From the NCBI RefSeq assembly GCF_017352195.1, contig NZ_CP071445.1:1054001-1118000 (forward strand): DNA of 64,000 nucleotides. Direction: 5' to 3'. Positions 33,634 to 43,375 of this stretch are shown here, piece after piece; the stretch's first letter is position 1; each line of letters opens with the position of its first letter. The DNA is from Sedimentibacter sp. zth1. GTDB taxonomy: Bacteria; Bacillota; Clostridia; Tissierellales; Sedimentibacteraceae. The translations under genes were made by a program, and so were the position numbers. Under the pieces are notes generated by a model, which worked only from the letters and a program-made list of their open reading frames with translations, was not told the DNA's origin and did no database searches.

Positions 33634-35112
33634 TTAAATGATAATAAATATTATGCTTCCACTTCCGTCGTTCACTATTTTTTCAATAGTTCTTTTGATT
33701 TTCCTTCTTGCATTTTCAGGCATAGCAGTCAGTTTTCCCTCTAACTGTTCCTCAACAAGGTCATACAATGTTTTACCAAATATTTCAGCTTTCCATATAT
33801 TGTTAGGATTATCACTTGAACTATCACAAATATAGTTTATGAAATCCTCGCTCTGGTTTTTGCTTCCAATTATAGGAGATATCTCACTAGACAAATTAGC
33901 ATTAATGATATGAAGCGAAGGTGCATTTGCTTTTATTTTTATACCATACCTGCCTCCTTCTTTGAACAATTGTGGCTTCTCAATAATCATATCATCAATA
34001 TTAGGTGTTACATATCCATATCCTTTAGTTCTTGCTTCATTTAAAGCATCAGCAACTCTTTCATACTCTTTTTTAGACTTAGATAGCTCTTCAATCAATT
34101 TTAATATTTGATGCTCACCTTCAATTTCACATCCAGTAATATCACTTATAACCTTATAATACTGAGCATTGTCAACATCAATCTTAACATTAATACTTCC
34201 GTCTCCTAGCTCAATATCTTTAACAAAATATTCCTGAATAAAATCGTTGCCAGATGAAAAAATACTGTCCGCATCAAAATCACTAATTTTATAACAATTT
34301 TCTAAATCGTCTTTCAAAGAATTTATAAAGCTATTCTTCAAAGGATGTTCAATACTTAAACCATCAAACCATCTTGGTAAATCAATATTTATCTCTCTTA
34401 TAGGAAATTCATACAAAACCTTGTTGATTAAATTATCAACATCACTTGTTTGCAAATTCAAGCAATCAATTACTTGCACTGGCGCATTGTACTTTTCCTT
34501 TAGCTGTTTAGCTAATTCTACAGTATTTTCATTATGTGGATTAGTTGAGTTTAAAATAATTACAAATGGCTTATCAATTTCTTTAAGTTCTTTAACTACT
34601 CTTTCTTCTGCCATTATATAATTATCTCTGTTTATTTCTGTTATACTTCCATCTGTTGTAACTAATATTCCAATTGTCGAATGTTCATTAATTACCTTTT
34701 TTGTTCCTATTTCTGCAGCTTCTGTAAATGGGATTTGTTGATCACTCCATGGAGTACTTACAAACCTAGGTTGCTCATTTTCAATGTGTCCTAATGCTCC
34801 AGGAATCATATAGCCTACGCAGTCAATTAATCTCAAATATGTATTTACGTTATCATTTAACGCAACCCTAACTGCACTACTTGGAACAAATTTGGGTTCA
34901 GTTGTTGTAATAGTCTTACCTGTACCACTTTGAGGCATTTCATCTCTAGCTCTTTCACGAACATATTCATCCTCAATGTTTGGTATCATCATTATCTCTG
35001 AAAATTTTCTTATAAAAGTTGATTTTCCTGTTCTTACCGGGCCGACAACACCCATATAAATTTCACCTTTGGTTCTCTTAGCAATATCTTGATATATATC
35101 TATATTTGTAAT
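33634..35112 (-). CDS. spoIVA: Stage IV sporulation protein A (spore coat scaffold ATPase), ATT start inferred
   Basis: Coat morphogenetic ATPase that polymerises on the forespore surface. It has a Walker A GPVRTGKS at 24-31 and the conserved C-terminal amphipathic tail (KIVNDGSGSIIFIII). No ATG, GTG or TTG lies at the expected start. The ATT at 35110-35112 is 5 nt after AGGGGGGG and aligns with the usual SpoIVA N-terminus (ITNIDIYQDIAKRT). It gives 492 residues, the length I recall for Bacillus SpoIVA. An in-frame TTG at 35139 has no ribosome site and would fall at or upstream of the predicted transcription start. The start is inference; the identity is firm. Confidence 0.93.
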   Translation of the reverse strand: MTNIDIYQDIAKRTKGEIYMGVVGPVRTGKSTFIRKFSEIMMIPNIEDEYVRERARDEMPQSGTGKTITTTEPKFVPSSAVRVALNDNVNTYLRLIDCVGYMIPGALGHIENEQPRFVSTPWSDQQIPFTEAAEIGTKKVINEHSTIGILVTTDGSITEINRDNYIMAEERVVKELKEIDKPFVIILNSTNPHNENTVELAKQLKEKYNAPVQVIDCLNLQTSDVDNLINKVLYEFPIREINIDLPRWFDGLSIEHPLKNSFINSLKDDLENCYKISDFDADSIFSSGNDFIQEYFVKDIELGDGSINVKIDVDNAQYYKVISDITGCEIEGEHQILKLIEELSKSKKEYERVADALNEARTKGYGYVTPNIDDMIIEKPQLFKEGGRYGIKIKANAPSLHIINANLSSEISPIIGSKNQSEDFINYICDSSSDNPNNIWKAEIFGKTLYDLVEEQLEGKLTAMPENARRKIKRTIEKIVNDGSGSIIFIII

Positions 35113-35142
35113 AGTAACCCCCCCTAAAATAATATACAATTA

Positions 35143-35170
35143 ACTATATGCGTAGGATTTAATTTTATGA
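35143..35170 (-). promoter_or_regulatory. Sigma-E-like promoter of spoIVA
   Basis: Minus-strand TCATAAA (35164-35170), 13-nt spacer and CATATAGT (35143-35150), resembling the sigma-E pattern KMATATT / CATACAMT. Transcription would begin near 35136, about 25 nt before the inferred ATT start. Bacillus spoIVA is likewise a sigma-E gene. Confidence 0.6.
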
Positions 35171-35226
35171 CGTATTATCTTATTCGTATTTACCTTTCTA
35201 TTACATTTTATTGCTACTATCAAAAT

Positions 35227-36216
35227 TTATTCATCTTTTTTATCTCTTAGCATTAATTTTATAACTGTTTTCTTTACATCTTCATTACATTCAAGTATCG
35301 AATGCATAGCTTCTACTATAGGCATACTAATACTGTTTTGCTTAGCTAATTCATAAGCTGCATATGTTGTAGTTATACCTTCTACAACCATTCCTACCTT
35401 TTTTATGGCTTCACTCTTTGTATAGCCTTGCCCTATCAAATATCCTGCATTTCTATTTCTACTATGCTTACTAGTACATGTAGCAATTAAATCTCCTATA
35501 CCTGATAAACCACCAAATGTTGCTATATCAGCTCCTAGACTTTCTCCTAACCTAGTTATTTCTACAATACCTCTTGTCATAAGTGCAGCTTTTGCATTGT
35601 CACCATACCCAACACCATCTGAAATACCTGCACCTAATGCTATTATATTTTTAAGTGCTCCACCTAATTCAACGCCACGAACATCTTTGTTAGTATATAC
35701 TCTTAAATAAGTAGTCATAAATAAATCTTGTACAATCTTTGCAACCTCTAAATCATCGCAAGCAACTGTAATTGCAGTAGGCAACATCAATACAACCTCC
35801 TCAGCATGAGATGGTCCTGATAAAGCACAGTATTTTATATCTTTACACTCACTAGCCATAATTTCTGAAATTAAACAATGTGTATTCAGTTCTATACCTT
35901 TAGCTGAGTTTATAACTATTTTATTTGCCATATACTCTTTTGGTATTTTTTTTAATACTTCTCTAATCTTTTGAGTAGGTATAGCGTTCAAAATTATTTC
36001 ACTATTTTTTATGACATCATCCAAATCATTTGAAAAATACAAATCATTAGGCAAAATTACATTAGGAAGATATTTCTTATTTATTTTAGTCTTTCTAACG
36101 TCCTCACATTGAGCCTTATCTCTTAACCAGACTTTAACTTCATGTCCATTTTCACACAATACTTTTGCAAGTGCTGTTCCCCAGCTACCTCCACCTACCA
36201 CACCAATTTTTTTCAT
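35227..36216 (-). CDS. gpsA: NAD(P)-dependent glycerol-3-phosphate dehydrogenase
   Basis: Reduces dihydroxyacetone phosphate to sn-glycerol 3-phosphate, the backbone for membrane lipids. Dinucleotide motif GVVGGGSWGTALA at 5-17, SAKGIE near 103, GPSHAEEV near 132, the catalytic-lysine segment GVELGGALKNIIALGAG near 180-196, and NRNAGYLIGQG near 255. Length 329. It lies after plsY, which uses its product, so the two make a small phospholipid-precursor module. Confidence 0.95.
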   Translation of the reverse strand: MKKIGVVGGGSWGTALAKVLCENGHEVKVWLRDKAQCEDVRKTKINKKYLPNVILPNDLYFSNDLDDVIKNSEIILNAIPTQKIREVLKKIPKEYMANKIVINSAKGIELNTHCLISEIMASECKDIKYCALSGPSHAEEVVLMLPTAITVACDDLEVAKIVQDLFMTTYLRVYTNKDVRGVELGGALKNIIALGAGISDGVGYGDNAKAALMTRGIVEITRLGESLGADIATFGGLSGIGDLIATCTSKHSRNRNAGYLIGQGYTKSEAIKKVGMVVEGITTTYAAYELAKQNSISMPIVEAMHSILECNEDVKKTVIKLMLRDKKDE

Positions 36217-36244
36217 AATATTATCCTTTCTACATATTAAAATA

Positions 36245-36275
36245 AATCAGTTTACAAAGTATATGCAAACTGATT
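36245..36275 (-). terminator. Weak hairpin between plsY and gpsA
   Basis: The 9-bp stem AATCAGTTT / AAACTGATT has a 13-nt loop, followed on the minus strand by TATTTT. It may be a partial terminator or attenuator that lowers gpsA relative to plsY. Confidence 0.45.
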
Positions 36276-36283
36276 ATTGTTAA

Positions 36284-36865
36284 TTATAATTTTCTTTCTT
36301 CTTTTTTTATCAGTCTCTTAATATTACCCCTATGTTTAAATAAACACATTAGAGTGTATGTAATAACAAATAAAAATAATTTAACATCAAATGGTCTAAC
36401 AAATAATAAAACAGCCAATGGTGTAAGAATTACGCCAATCAACGAACCCAAAGACACTATTCTTGTAAAGTAAGCAATTGAAATACCTATAATGAAACAT
36501 ATCAAAGTTATAAACGGCAAAGCAACAAACATTGTACCAATAGTTGTTGCTACACCTTTTCCACCTTTAAATTTCATAAATACAGGCCAGTTATGCCCTA
36601 CTATTACCATAATAGAAGCAATATAAAGTCCATCGACGCCCGCAACACTTTTCCCAATAAGTGCTGCACATACTCCTTTTAACATATCACCTATAAAAGT
36701 TAATATACCAAACTTCGCTCCAAATGCTCTAATAGCATTTGTTGCACCAGCATTTCCGCTTCCATAATCTCTTACATCCTTTTTAAAGAATATTTTACCT
36801 ATTATTAGCGAAAAAGATATATTTCCCAATAAATATGCTAATAGAGATACAAGAAATAATTTCAA
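36284..36865 (-). CDS. plsY: Acyl-phosphate glycerol-3-phosphate acyltransferase
   Basis: Membrane enzyme that transfers the acyl group of acyl-phosphate to glycerol 3-phosphate, the first step of phosphatidic acid synthesis. The 193 residues form about five membrane helices. The three family motifs are visible: DVRDYGSGNAGATNAIRAFG near 30-49, GHNWPVFMKFKGGKGVAT near 89-106, and the later FKHRGNI-type segment. The start is a TTG at 36865 with GAGGTGA upstream. It lies between der and gpsA. Confidence 0.93.
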   Translation of the reverse strand: MKLFLVSLLAYLLGNISFSLIIGKIFFKKDVRDYGSGNAGATNAIRAFGAKFGILTFIGDMLKGVCAALIGKSVAGVDGLYIASIMVIVGHNWPVFMKFKGGKGVATTIGTMFVALPFITLICFIIGISIAYFTRIVSLGSLIGVILTPLAVLLFVRPFDVKLFLFVITYTLMCLFKHRGNIKRLIKKEERKL

Positions 36866-36867
36866 AG

Positions 36868-38184
36868 TTATTCACCTCTATTTTTAAAATCTATTACTAT
36901 AGGATTACCATTGTAAACAAAATTTTCTCTAATTTTATTTTCTATATATCTAACATAACTAAAGTGTACAATTGAGCTATCATTACAAAATACAACAAAT
37001 CTTGGTGGTGCTACACTAACTTGAGTCGCATAAAGTATTTTAAGCCTTTTACCTTTAACTGTACGCGGTTGATTCATAAGAACAGCTTCAGTTATTATAT
37101 CGTTTAAAACACCTGTAGTAACTCTAAGATTTCTATAATTCATTACTTCTTCTATTGTTTCCATAACCTTATTTGTTCTTTGTCCTGTAAGTGCAGATAT
37201 AGTCAATATTGGAGCATAGCTTAAGTAAGCCAATTTATTTCTAACCTCTTCAATATATTTTTTGAATGACTTAACTTCCTTGTCAATCAAATCCCACTTA
37301 TTTACAACTATTATCATTCCTTTACCATTTTCATGTGCATAACCAGCTATTCTTGCATCTTGCTCTGTTACACCATCAACAGCATCAATCATCAATAGAC
37401 AAACATCCGCTCTTTCAACGGAAGTATAAGATCTAACAACACTATACTTCTCAATATTTTCAGATATTTTACTTTTTTTTCTAATACCTGCAGTATCTAT
37501 CAATGTATATTTTTTGCCATTCTTTTCAAATTCCGTATCAATAGCATCTCTAGTAGTTCCAGGAACGTTACTAACAATAACTCTATCTGAACCAACTAGT
37601 CTATTTATAAGTGAAGACTTTCCTGCATTAGGCTTTCCTATAACAGCTATTTTTGTTACATTTTCTTCTTCTGCAGTATCACTATCATCGCTAAATTTAG
37701 ATATAACTATATCTAATAAATCTCCTAGTCCAAGTGCTTCAGCACTTGAAATTGCAATTGGATCACCTAAGCCTAAATTATAAAACTCATACATATTTTC
37801 TTCATCAACAAATTTATCTATTTTATTACAAATCAAAATTATTTCTTTATTTGATTTTCTTAACATTTGTGCTACTTCTTTGTCAGAAGCCGTAAGACCT
37901 TCCTTACCATCAACCATAAACAATATTACATCTGCCATGTCTATTGCTATTTCAGCTTGCTTACGCATCTGTACAAATATCGTATCTGTTGTATTTGGTT
38001 CTATACCGCCTGTATCTATCAAAGTAAAATAATTATCTAGCCATTCACATTCGGCATAAATTCTATCTCTTGTTACACCTGGCGTATCTTCAGTTATAGC
38101 TATTCTTTTTCCAGCTAATCTGTTAAAAAGTGTAGACTTTCCAACATTTGGTCTACCTACTATTGTTACTATTGGTCTTCCCAT
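36868..38184 (-). CDS. der: Ribosome biogenesis GTPase Der (EngA)
   Basis: Tandem-GTPase protein needed for 50S subunit assembly. The first G domain has GRPNVGKST at 10-18 and the second GKPNAGKSS near 183; each is followed by its DTGGI/DTAGI and NKxD motifs. A C-terminal KH-like domain ends the protein. ATG 38184 gives 438 residues, the family length, with AAGGAGG upstream; the adjacent ATG at 38187 is too close to that site. It overlaps the end of the DUF512 gene. Confidence 0.95.
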   Translation of the reverse strand: MGRPIVTIVGRPNVGKSTLFNRLAGKRIAITEDTPGVTRDRIYAECEWLDNYFTLIDTGGIEPNTTDTIFVQMRKQAEIAIDMADVILFMVDGKEGLTASDKEVAQMLRKSNKEIILICNKIDKFVDEENMYEFYNLGLGDPIAISSAEALGLGDLLDIVISKFSDDSDTAEEENVTKIAVIGKPNAGKSSLINRLVGSDRVIVSNVPGTTRDAIDTEFEKNGKKYTLIDTAGIRKKSKISENIEKYSVVRSYTSVERADVCLLMIDAVDGVTEQDARIAGYAHENGKGMIIVVNKWDLIDKEVKSFKKYIEEVRNKLAYLSYAPILTISALTGQRTNKVMETIEEVMNYRNLRVTTGVLNDIITEAVLMNQPRTVKGKRLKILYATQVSVAPPRFVVFCNDSSIVHFSYVRYIENKIRENFVYNGNPIVIDFKNRGE

Positions 38185-39502
38185 CATTTTCCTCCTTGTC
38201 ATGCTTTATTAGTAAATCAACAAATTTGTTGCCATTTACATCACAAATATATACATTAACATTTAATTTATTTTCTAAATCCTTGATTTCCACATCATCA
38301 AGAAAGATATCTCCTTCATGTTCAACCATTACTCTAGGAATGATTAAATTTTTACATTTTTTTCCTTTGAGTTGATTGATTATATCTTTACCAGTAACAA
38401 GTCCTGCTACTGTGATATACTGTCCAAAACATTCATTATTTATTTTTTCAACACTTATATTAATTCCTGTTTTTTTAGATATTCTTTGACTTAAGTCGCA
38501 CATTAAGCCGTATGCAGCTACTCCAGTAACAATTGTAAATTCATTAGTACCTTTTGACATGTATTTAGAATGTCTTAAACTGCTTTCAATTTCTTTTTCA
38601 AACAATCTATAAATCCCTATACCGTTCTCTATCTGATCAAATTCTTCATAATTTTCATATCGTGGGAAATCACCTTCACCAAGCACATAAAATTCGTCTG
38701 CAATAAATACAAACCTAGTACCAACCTGTTTATAAAGTTTATTTTGCAAAGTCTCAATTTGATCAATTAGCTCCAATGAACTACTCTTTTCAAATCTTTC
38801 AAGTTTATATAACTTATCCCTGTAATTTGTTAATCCAACAGGAACAACTGCAGCACTTCTGACGTTTGGATAAAGTGTAACTAAATCATTTATTGTTTTG
38901 TTTAATACTTCTTTGTCATTGATGCCCTTGCATAAAACTATTTGACAGTCAACTGTAATTCCACCATCTGTCAATTTTTTAAGATATATCATTACATCTT
39001 TACTTTTATTGTTACCTAGCATTTCATTTCTCAAAGAAAGATCAGTAGCGTGTACTGAAACTTTTATTGGGCTTATTTTATATTTTATAATTCTATTTAT
39101 TTCTTCATCCGATAGGTTTGTTAATGTAATAAAATTACCATATAAAAAAGATAACCTTGTATCATCATCCTTTACATACAATGTTTTTCTCATACCTCTT
39201 GGCATTTGGTCTACAAAACAAAATATACAATGATTTGAACATACTTTAATATTATCCATCAATGGATTTTGAAATATTATGCCTAAATCTTCATCATAAT
39301 CCTTTTCTATTTCAAGCTCCCAAATTTCATCGTTTGGTTTTTTTATTTCTAAAACAATTTCGTCATCTGAAATTTGATACTTATAATCTATATAGTCCTT
39401 TATTTTTTCACCGTTAACGCTAAGCAATTCATCTCCTGCTTCTATTTCAAGCTCTTCGGCAATGCTGTTTTTTAATACTTTTACTATTTTATTTATTATC
39501 AT
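38153..39502 (-). CDS. DUF512 radical-SAM-like protein with N-terminal PDZ-like domain
   Basis: Putative radical-SAM protein of unknown reaction. A PDZ-like domain covers about 1-70 ([17 protein letters not shown] near 18-34). A cysteine motif CSNHCIFC follows (Cys88, Cys92, Cys95), then the strongly conserved [20 protein letters not shown] region near 103-122, and a C-terminal DUF512 domain. The ATG at 39502 has GGAGAATAAT upstream. It lies directly before der, the usual place in Clostridia, which hints at a link with ribosome or RNA maturation. Confidence 0.88.
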   Translation of the reverse strand: MIINKIVKVLKNSIAEELEIEAGDELLSVNGEKIKDYIDYKYQISDDEIVLEIKKPNDEIWELEIEKDYDEDLGIIFQNPLMDNIKVCSNHCIFCFVDQMPRGMRKTLYVKDDDTRLSFLYGNFITLTNLSDEEINRIIKYKISPIKVSVHATDLSLRNEMLGNNKSKDVMIYLKKLTDGGITVDCQIVLCKGINDKEVLNKTINDLVTLYPNVRSAAVVPVGLTNYRDKLYKLERFEKSSSLELIDQIETLQNKLYKQVGTRFVFIADEFYVLGEGDFPRYENYEEFDQIENGIGIYRLFEKEIESSLRHSKYMSKGTNEFTIVTGVAAYGLMCDLSQRISKKTGINISVEKINNECFGQYITVAGLVTGKDIINQLKGKKCKNLIIPRVMVEHEGDIFLDDVEIKDLENKLNVNVYICDVNGNKFVDLLIKHDKEENDGKTNSNNSR

Positions 39503-39529
39503 ATTATTCTCCGACACTTTATCTAGTAG

Positions 39530-39558
39530 ATTATACCACACAGATGTTCATATCTCAA
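39530..39558 (-). promoter_or_regulatory. Promoter of the DUF512-der-plsY-gpsA operon
   Basis: Minus-strand TTGAGA (39553-39558), 17-nt spacer and a perfect TATAAT (39530-39535) preceded by TGG (extended -10). It is about 28 nt from the first start codon. Confidence 0.8.
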
Positions 39559-39646
39559 TTATTATTTTAATTTGATTTTACTATTTATATTATTTGTGAT
39601 ATTATTTGTATATATACATATACTTATTTATAAATTGGAGGTTGAA

Positions 39647-41341
39647 ATGAAGTTTAATGAGTACAAATATCAAAGACCAAATATTGATGAAGTAAAATCT
39701 AACTTTGAAATCTTAATTAAAGAATTTAATGCTGCTAGTTCTGCTCAACAACAAGAAAATTTAATTGAAAAAATAATTAAGATACAAAACGATGTAGAAA
39801 CAATGTTTTCCATTGCTATGGTAAGACATTCTATAAATGTTGCTGATGAATTCTACGACAAAGAAAATGATTATATTGATGAAGCCAACCCAGTATTTCA
39901 AGGAATTACTGTAGAATACTATAAAGCATTAATAAATTCAAAATTCAGATCAAAACTTGAAAACAAATTTGGTAAACAGCTATTTACGCTTGCTGAAATG
40001 AATATAAAAACATTTTCTGATGAAGTTTTACCTGATTTACAAGAAGAGAACAAGCTTTCTAGTCAATATGACAAGCTAATTGCTTCTGCAAAATTAAATT
40101 TCAAAGGTGAAATAAGGAACTTATCACAAATGGGTCCATTTATGCAAAGCAAAGATAGACAAATTAGAAAAGAAGCGAATGCTAAATATTATTCATTCTT
40201 TTCAGAAAATGAAGCTAAATTTGATGAAATATACGATAAGTTAGTAAAAGTAAGAACAACTATTGCTAAAAAATTAGGCTTTAAAAATTTTGTAGAACTT
40301 GGATATTTAAGAATGGATCGTTCAGAATATGGTCCTAAAGATGTTAAATGCTATAGAGACCAAGTTAAGAAATATGTAGTACCTGTAACAGAAGAATTGA
40401 AAAGAAGACAAGCCAACAGACTAGGTATTAAAGACTTTAAATTCTACGATGCTCCAATATCATCGAATAAAGGTAATGCAATGCCTAAAGGTGATAAAGA
40501 CTGGATGGTTGATAAAGCTAAGAAAATGTATTGTGAGCTTTCACCAGAAACTAATGAATTCTTTAAATTTATGACTGATAGTGAACTTTTAGACTTGGAG
40601 ACTAAGAAAAACAAGCAATCTGGTGGTTATTGTACAGGTTTTCCTAATTTTAAAGCACCTTTTATATTTTCAAATTTTAATGGGACTTCAGCAGATGTTA
40701 ATGTTTTGACTCATGAAGCAGGTCATGCTTTTCAGGCATATGAAAGTAGAGATATCGAAATACCTGAATATGGTTCACCTACATTAGAAGCATGTGAAAT
40801 TCATTCTATGAGTATGGAATTTATCACTTGGCCATGGATGAACCTATTTTTTGAAGAACAAGCTGATAAATATAAATTTGAACATTTAGCAGATAGCTTA
40901 GTATTTATTCCTTATGGAGTTACAGTTGATGAATTCCAACATTTTGTATATGAAAATCCTGAGGCAACTCCTACTGAAAGAAAAGCTAAGTGGAGAGAAA
41001 TCGAAAAAGCTTATCTTCCAAGCTTAGATTATGACAACAATGATTTTCTTGAAAGAGGTGGAAGATGGTTTAAACAAGGTCATATATTCCAAGTTCCTTT
41101 CTATTATATAGATTATACTCTTGCTCAGGTTTGTGCATTTCAATATTGGATTAAATTTAATGAAAACAGAGAAACAGCATGGCAAGATTATTTAAGACTT
41201 TGCAAAGCCGGTGGAAGTAAACCTTTTCTACAGTTACTTAATGTAGGAAATTTAGAAAGTCCTTTTAAAAATGGAACATTAGAAAAAATTGTACCACATA
41301 TCAAACAGTGGTTGGATAGTGTAGATGATTCAATAATATAA
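39647..41341 (+). CDS. M3 family oligoendopeptidase (PepF-like)
   Basis: Cytoplasmic zinc metallopeptidase that cuts short peptides, a likely partner of the opp importer in peptide use. The zinc motif HEAGH is at 356-360, with the third ligand Glu in the conserved LEACEIHSMSMEF segment near 380-392. ATG 39647 has TTGGAGG upstream and gives 564 residues, as expected for the M3 oligoendopeptidase group. An in-frame hydrophobic extension upstream is probably not translated. It stands alone and ends in a shared terminator. Confidence 0.92.
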   Translation: MKFNEYKYQRPNIDEVKSNFEILIKEFNAASSAQQQENLIEKIIKIQNDVETMFSIAMVRHSINVADEFYDKENDYIDEANPVFQGITVEYYKALINSKFRSKLENKFGKQLFTLAEMNIKTFSDEVLPDLQEENKLSSQYDKLIASAKLNFKGEIRNLSQMGPFMQSKDRQIRKEANAKYYSFFSENEAKFDEIYDKLVKVRTTIAKKLGFKNFVELGYLRMDRSEYGPKDVKCYRDQVKKYVVPVTEELKRRQANRLGIKDFKFYDAPISSNKGNAMPKGDKDWMVDKAKKMYCELSPETNEFFKFMTDSELLDLETKKNKQSGGYCTGFPNFKAPFIFSNFNGTSADVNVLTHEAGHAFQAYESRDIEIPEYGSPTLEACEIHSMSMEFITWPWMNLFFEEQADKYKFEHLADSLVFIPYGVTVDEFQHFVYENPEATPTERKAKWREIEKAYLPSLDYDNNDFLERGGRWFKQGHIFQVPFYYIDYTLAQVCAFQYWIKFNENRETAWQDYLRLCKAGGSKPFLQLLNVGNLESPFKNGTLEKIVPHIKQWLDSVDDSII

Positions 41342-41350
41342 TAAAAAATT

Positions 41351-41384
41351 AAGCCATATATTTTAGCAATAATATATGGCTTTT
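41351..41384. terminator. Shared terminator between convergent genes
   Basis: The 12-bp stem AAGCCATATATT / AATATATGGCTT has an 8-nt loop, with T-rich tails on both strands. It lies 10 nt after the M3 peptidase and 8 nt beyond the end of the convergent MFS gene. Confidence 0.8.
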
Positions 41385-41391
41385 ATATTAA

Positions 41392-42657
41392 TTAAATAAT
41401 TTCTTTAATCTCACTAGATGTATTTTCTGATGGTGATTCACCACTTTCAATTAATATTTGCTGTAATTGCTTATTTTTAACTAAAAAAAGCAGTGGTATA
41501 ATAGTAATTAAAAATCCTATAGATGCTAACATTGATATTGAAAATATCTCAGCTAAAATGCCATACATAACTGTTGAAAGTGCCATTCCACCCATACTAC
41601 TTGCAGTTAAAAATCCCAAAATTGCTGCTCTTTTATCATTTGGAATTAATAGCATAAAACTTGCATTTAGTAACATGTTTGCTAATGTGTTTAAGAAAAT
41701 ACCAATTAGAAAAATCACTGCTAAAGCTATAAAACTATGCAATGTAAATCCAATTGCAAATAGAATAGATGATATAATAAATCCCAAATATAAGTATGTA
41801 GGTCTTTTTTTGCTTGGTATTTTATATATTGAAACAAATAATGCTCCAAGTAGTCCTCCAATAGATATAATTGACATTAATAACCCATACTGTTCTAATG
41901 AGAAACCTTTTTCAGTAGTAACAAGCAATATTAGTCCAAAAATACCTCCTGCAAAAAAATTGATAAATATTGCCAAACAAAATAGTGCATTAAGACCTTT
42001 AATTGATAGCATTGATTTAAATCCTATTTTCAAATCTTGTAGGATAATTTTAAAATTAATTTTAGTTCCTTGTTTCGGAGTTTTAGGAACACAAACAAAA
42101 TATTCAGATAATGCACTTATTAAAAAAGATATACCATTGAATACAATAAGTTGACCTATACCTACATAAACTAGTAAATATCCACTTATTCCTTTACTAA
42201 TTAAATCAACAACATTCAAAGCACTTGAAACAATTGAATTTGCTTGAACAAAATCTTTTCTTGGAACTATATCAACCAATATAGTAGTAGCTGCTGGTCT
42301 AAATAAAACATTTGATAAAGATATTATTACTGTCATAACAACTAAAAAACCTATATTAAGTCTATCATTTAAACACAAAATACCTAATATAATCATAATA
42401 ACACCACGCAAAAAATCCATACCAACAACAACTATTTTTCTATTAATTCTATCTACTAAAGCTCCTGAAATTGGACTTAAAAACATTGTTACAAATAGCC
42501 CAATAGAAGTAAAAATACCCATCATTGACTCTGAACCCGTGCTATGATAAACAAAGTAACCTATAGCAATGCTATATAATATATCTCCAAACGCTGAAAT
42601 AAAATTTCCTTGTAACATCAAAACAAAATTCTTATTCATTAATTTTTTTGGTTCCAT
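41392..42657 (-). CDS. MFS transporter, DHA3-like drug or macrolide efflux type
   Basis: Secondary transporter of 421 residues with about 12 predicted membrane helices. The loop GALVDRINRKIVVV near 59-72 is the MFS motif A, and the N-terminal region (LMLQGNFISAFGDILYSIAIGYFVY) is typical of the DHA3 group that exports macrolides and other amphiphiles. The substrate cannot be predicted. The ATG has AATGGAGGAATGA upstream. It is divergent from the DUF4364 regulator gene, which may control it. Confidence 0.85.
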   Translation of the reverse strand: MEPKKLMNKNFVLMLQGNFISAFGDILYSIAIGYFVYHSTGSESMMGIFTSIGLFVTMFLSPISGALVDRINRKIVVVGMDFLRGVIMIILGILCLNDRLNIGFLVVMTVIISLSNVLFRPAATTILVDIVPRKDFVQANSIVSSALNVVDLISKGISGYLLVYVGIGQLIVFNGISFLISALSEYFVCVPKTPKQGTKINFKIILQDLKIGFKSMLSIKGLNALFCLAIFINFFAGGIFGLILLVTTEKGFSLEQYGLLMSIISIGGLLGALFVSIYKIPSKKRPTYLYLGFIISSILFAIGFTLHSFIALAVIFLIGIFLNTLANMLLNASFMLLIPNDKRAAILGFLTASSMGGMALSTVMYGILAEIFSISMLASIGFLITIIPLLFLVKNKQLQQILIESGESPSENTSSEIKEII

Positions 42658-42693
42658 TCATTCCTCCATTAAATTTAGTTGAGAATATTTTAC

Positions 42694-42722
42694 ATTGTAT
42701 CACATTTTTCTATTTATGTAAA
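42694..42722 (-). promoter_or_regulatory. Promoter of the MFS transporter gene
   Basis: Minus-strand TTTACA (42717-42722), 17-nt spacer and TACAAT (42694-42699), about 30 nt from the ATG. Confidence 0.65.
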
Positions 42723-42771
42723 TTAATATATTATAATTATAATTATGGGTATTTGGTTAGAAAAATTTCTC

Positions 42772-42801
42772 TTGTTTACATTTACATATGTTTGTTATAA
42801 T
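42772..42801 (+). promoter_or_regulatory. Promoter of the DUF4364 gene
   Basis: Plus-strand TTGTTT (42772-42777), 18-nt spacer and a perfect TATAAT (42796-42801) preceded by TGT, an extended -10. It is about 30 nt from the start codon and divergent from the MFS promoter. Confidence 0.7.
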
Positions 42802-42832
42802 ATATAAGAAGTGAGATTTATGGAGGAATAAA

Positions 42833-43375
42833 ATGGAACAAGGAAATAAATTAGCGTTATCTAAACTTAAGTTATTATATATATTTAATTACTTTAGCGT
42901 ACCATTGACAAATACTGAAGTAACGAATTTTGTATTAGAAAATAATTTTATGGATTATTTTTTATTACAACAAATTTTTACAAATCTATATGAATCTAAA
43001 TTTATTGAATTATACATTAAAAACGGACATGAGTATTATTATTTAACCGATGAAGGAATTAATGCAATAAATATGTTTGAAAATATTTTACCTAATTATT
43101 TTATAGAGGAAGTAAAAAGTAAATTTGATAAGGCACAAAAAAACCTGAAAAAGAAAAGTGAACTATTCGGTCACTACTATAAAAAAAGCGAATCTGAATA
43201 TATAGTTTCTTTTCAAGTTCTTGAAAATCGTACTGCTATATTTAATTTAAGTATGAACGTTCCCACAGAGGATTTAGCAAAATCCATATGCCAAAAATGG
43301 AATTTAGACTCTGATAATATATTTAGGAACATATTAAAAATACTTACATCAGATTTACCAAAAGAAGATAATTAA
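42833..43375 (+). CDS. DUF4364 family winged-helix protein
   Basis: Predicted DNA-binding protein of 180 residues. The N-terminal half (about 8-85) has the layout of a PadR/MarR-like winged helix: KLKLLYIFNYFSVPLTNTEV, then FLLQQIFTNLYESKFIEL, then HEYYYLTDEGINAINMFE. The C-terminal part is less familiar. No membrane segment. The ATG has TGGAGGA upstream. It may regulate the divergent MFS gene, but this is only positional. Its stop overlaps that of the convergent propeller gene. Confidence 0.8.
   Translation: MEQGNKLALSKLKLLYIFNYFSVPLTNTEVTNFVLENNFMDYFLLQQIFTNLYESKFIELYIKNGHEYYYLTDEGINAINMFENILPNYFIEEVKSKFDKAQKNLKKKSELFGHYYKKSESEYIVSFQVLENRTAIFNLSMNVPTEDLAKSICQKWNLDSDNIFRNILKILTSDLPKEDN

Noticed and set aside
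39572-39646. Hydrophobic N-terminal extension of the M3 peptidase (25 codons), suggesting a membrane anchor
   Set aside because: It lacks a ribosome site, while the ATG at 39647 has GGAGG at proper distance and matches the usual start of the family.
41558-42154. A 198-codon plus-strand frame opposite the MFS gene
   Set aside because: It is a shadow on the complementary strand of a strongly recognised transporter gene, with no ribosome site or family signature.
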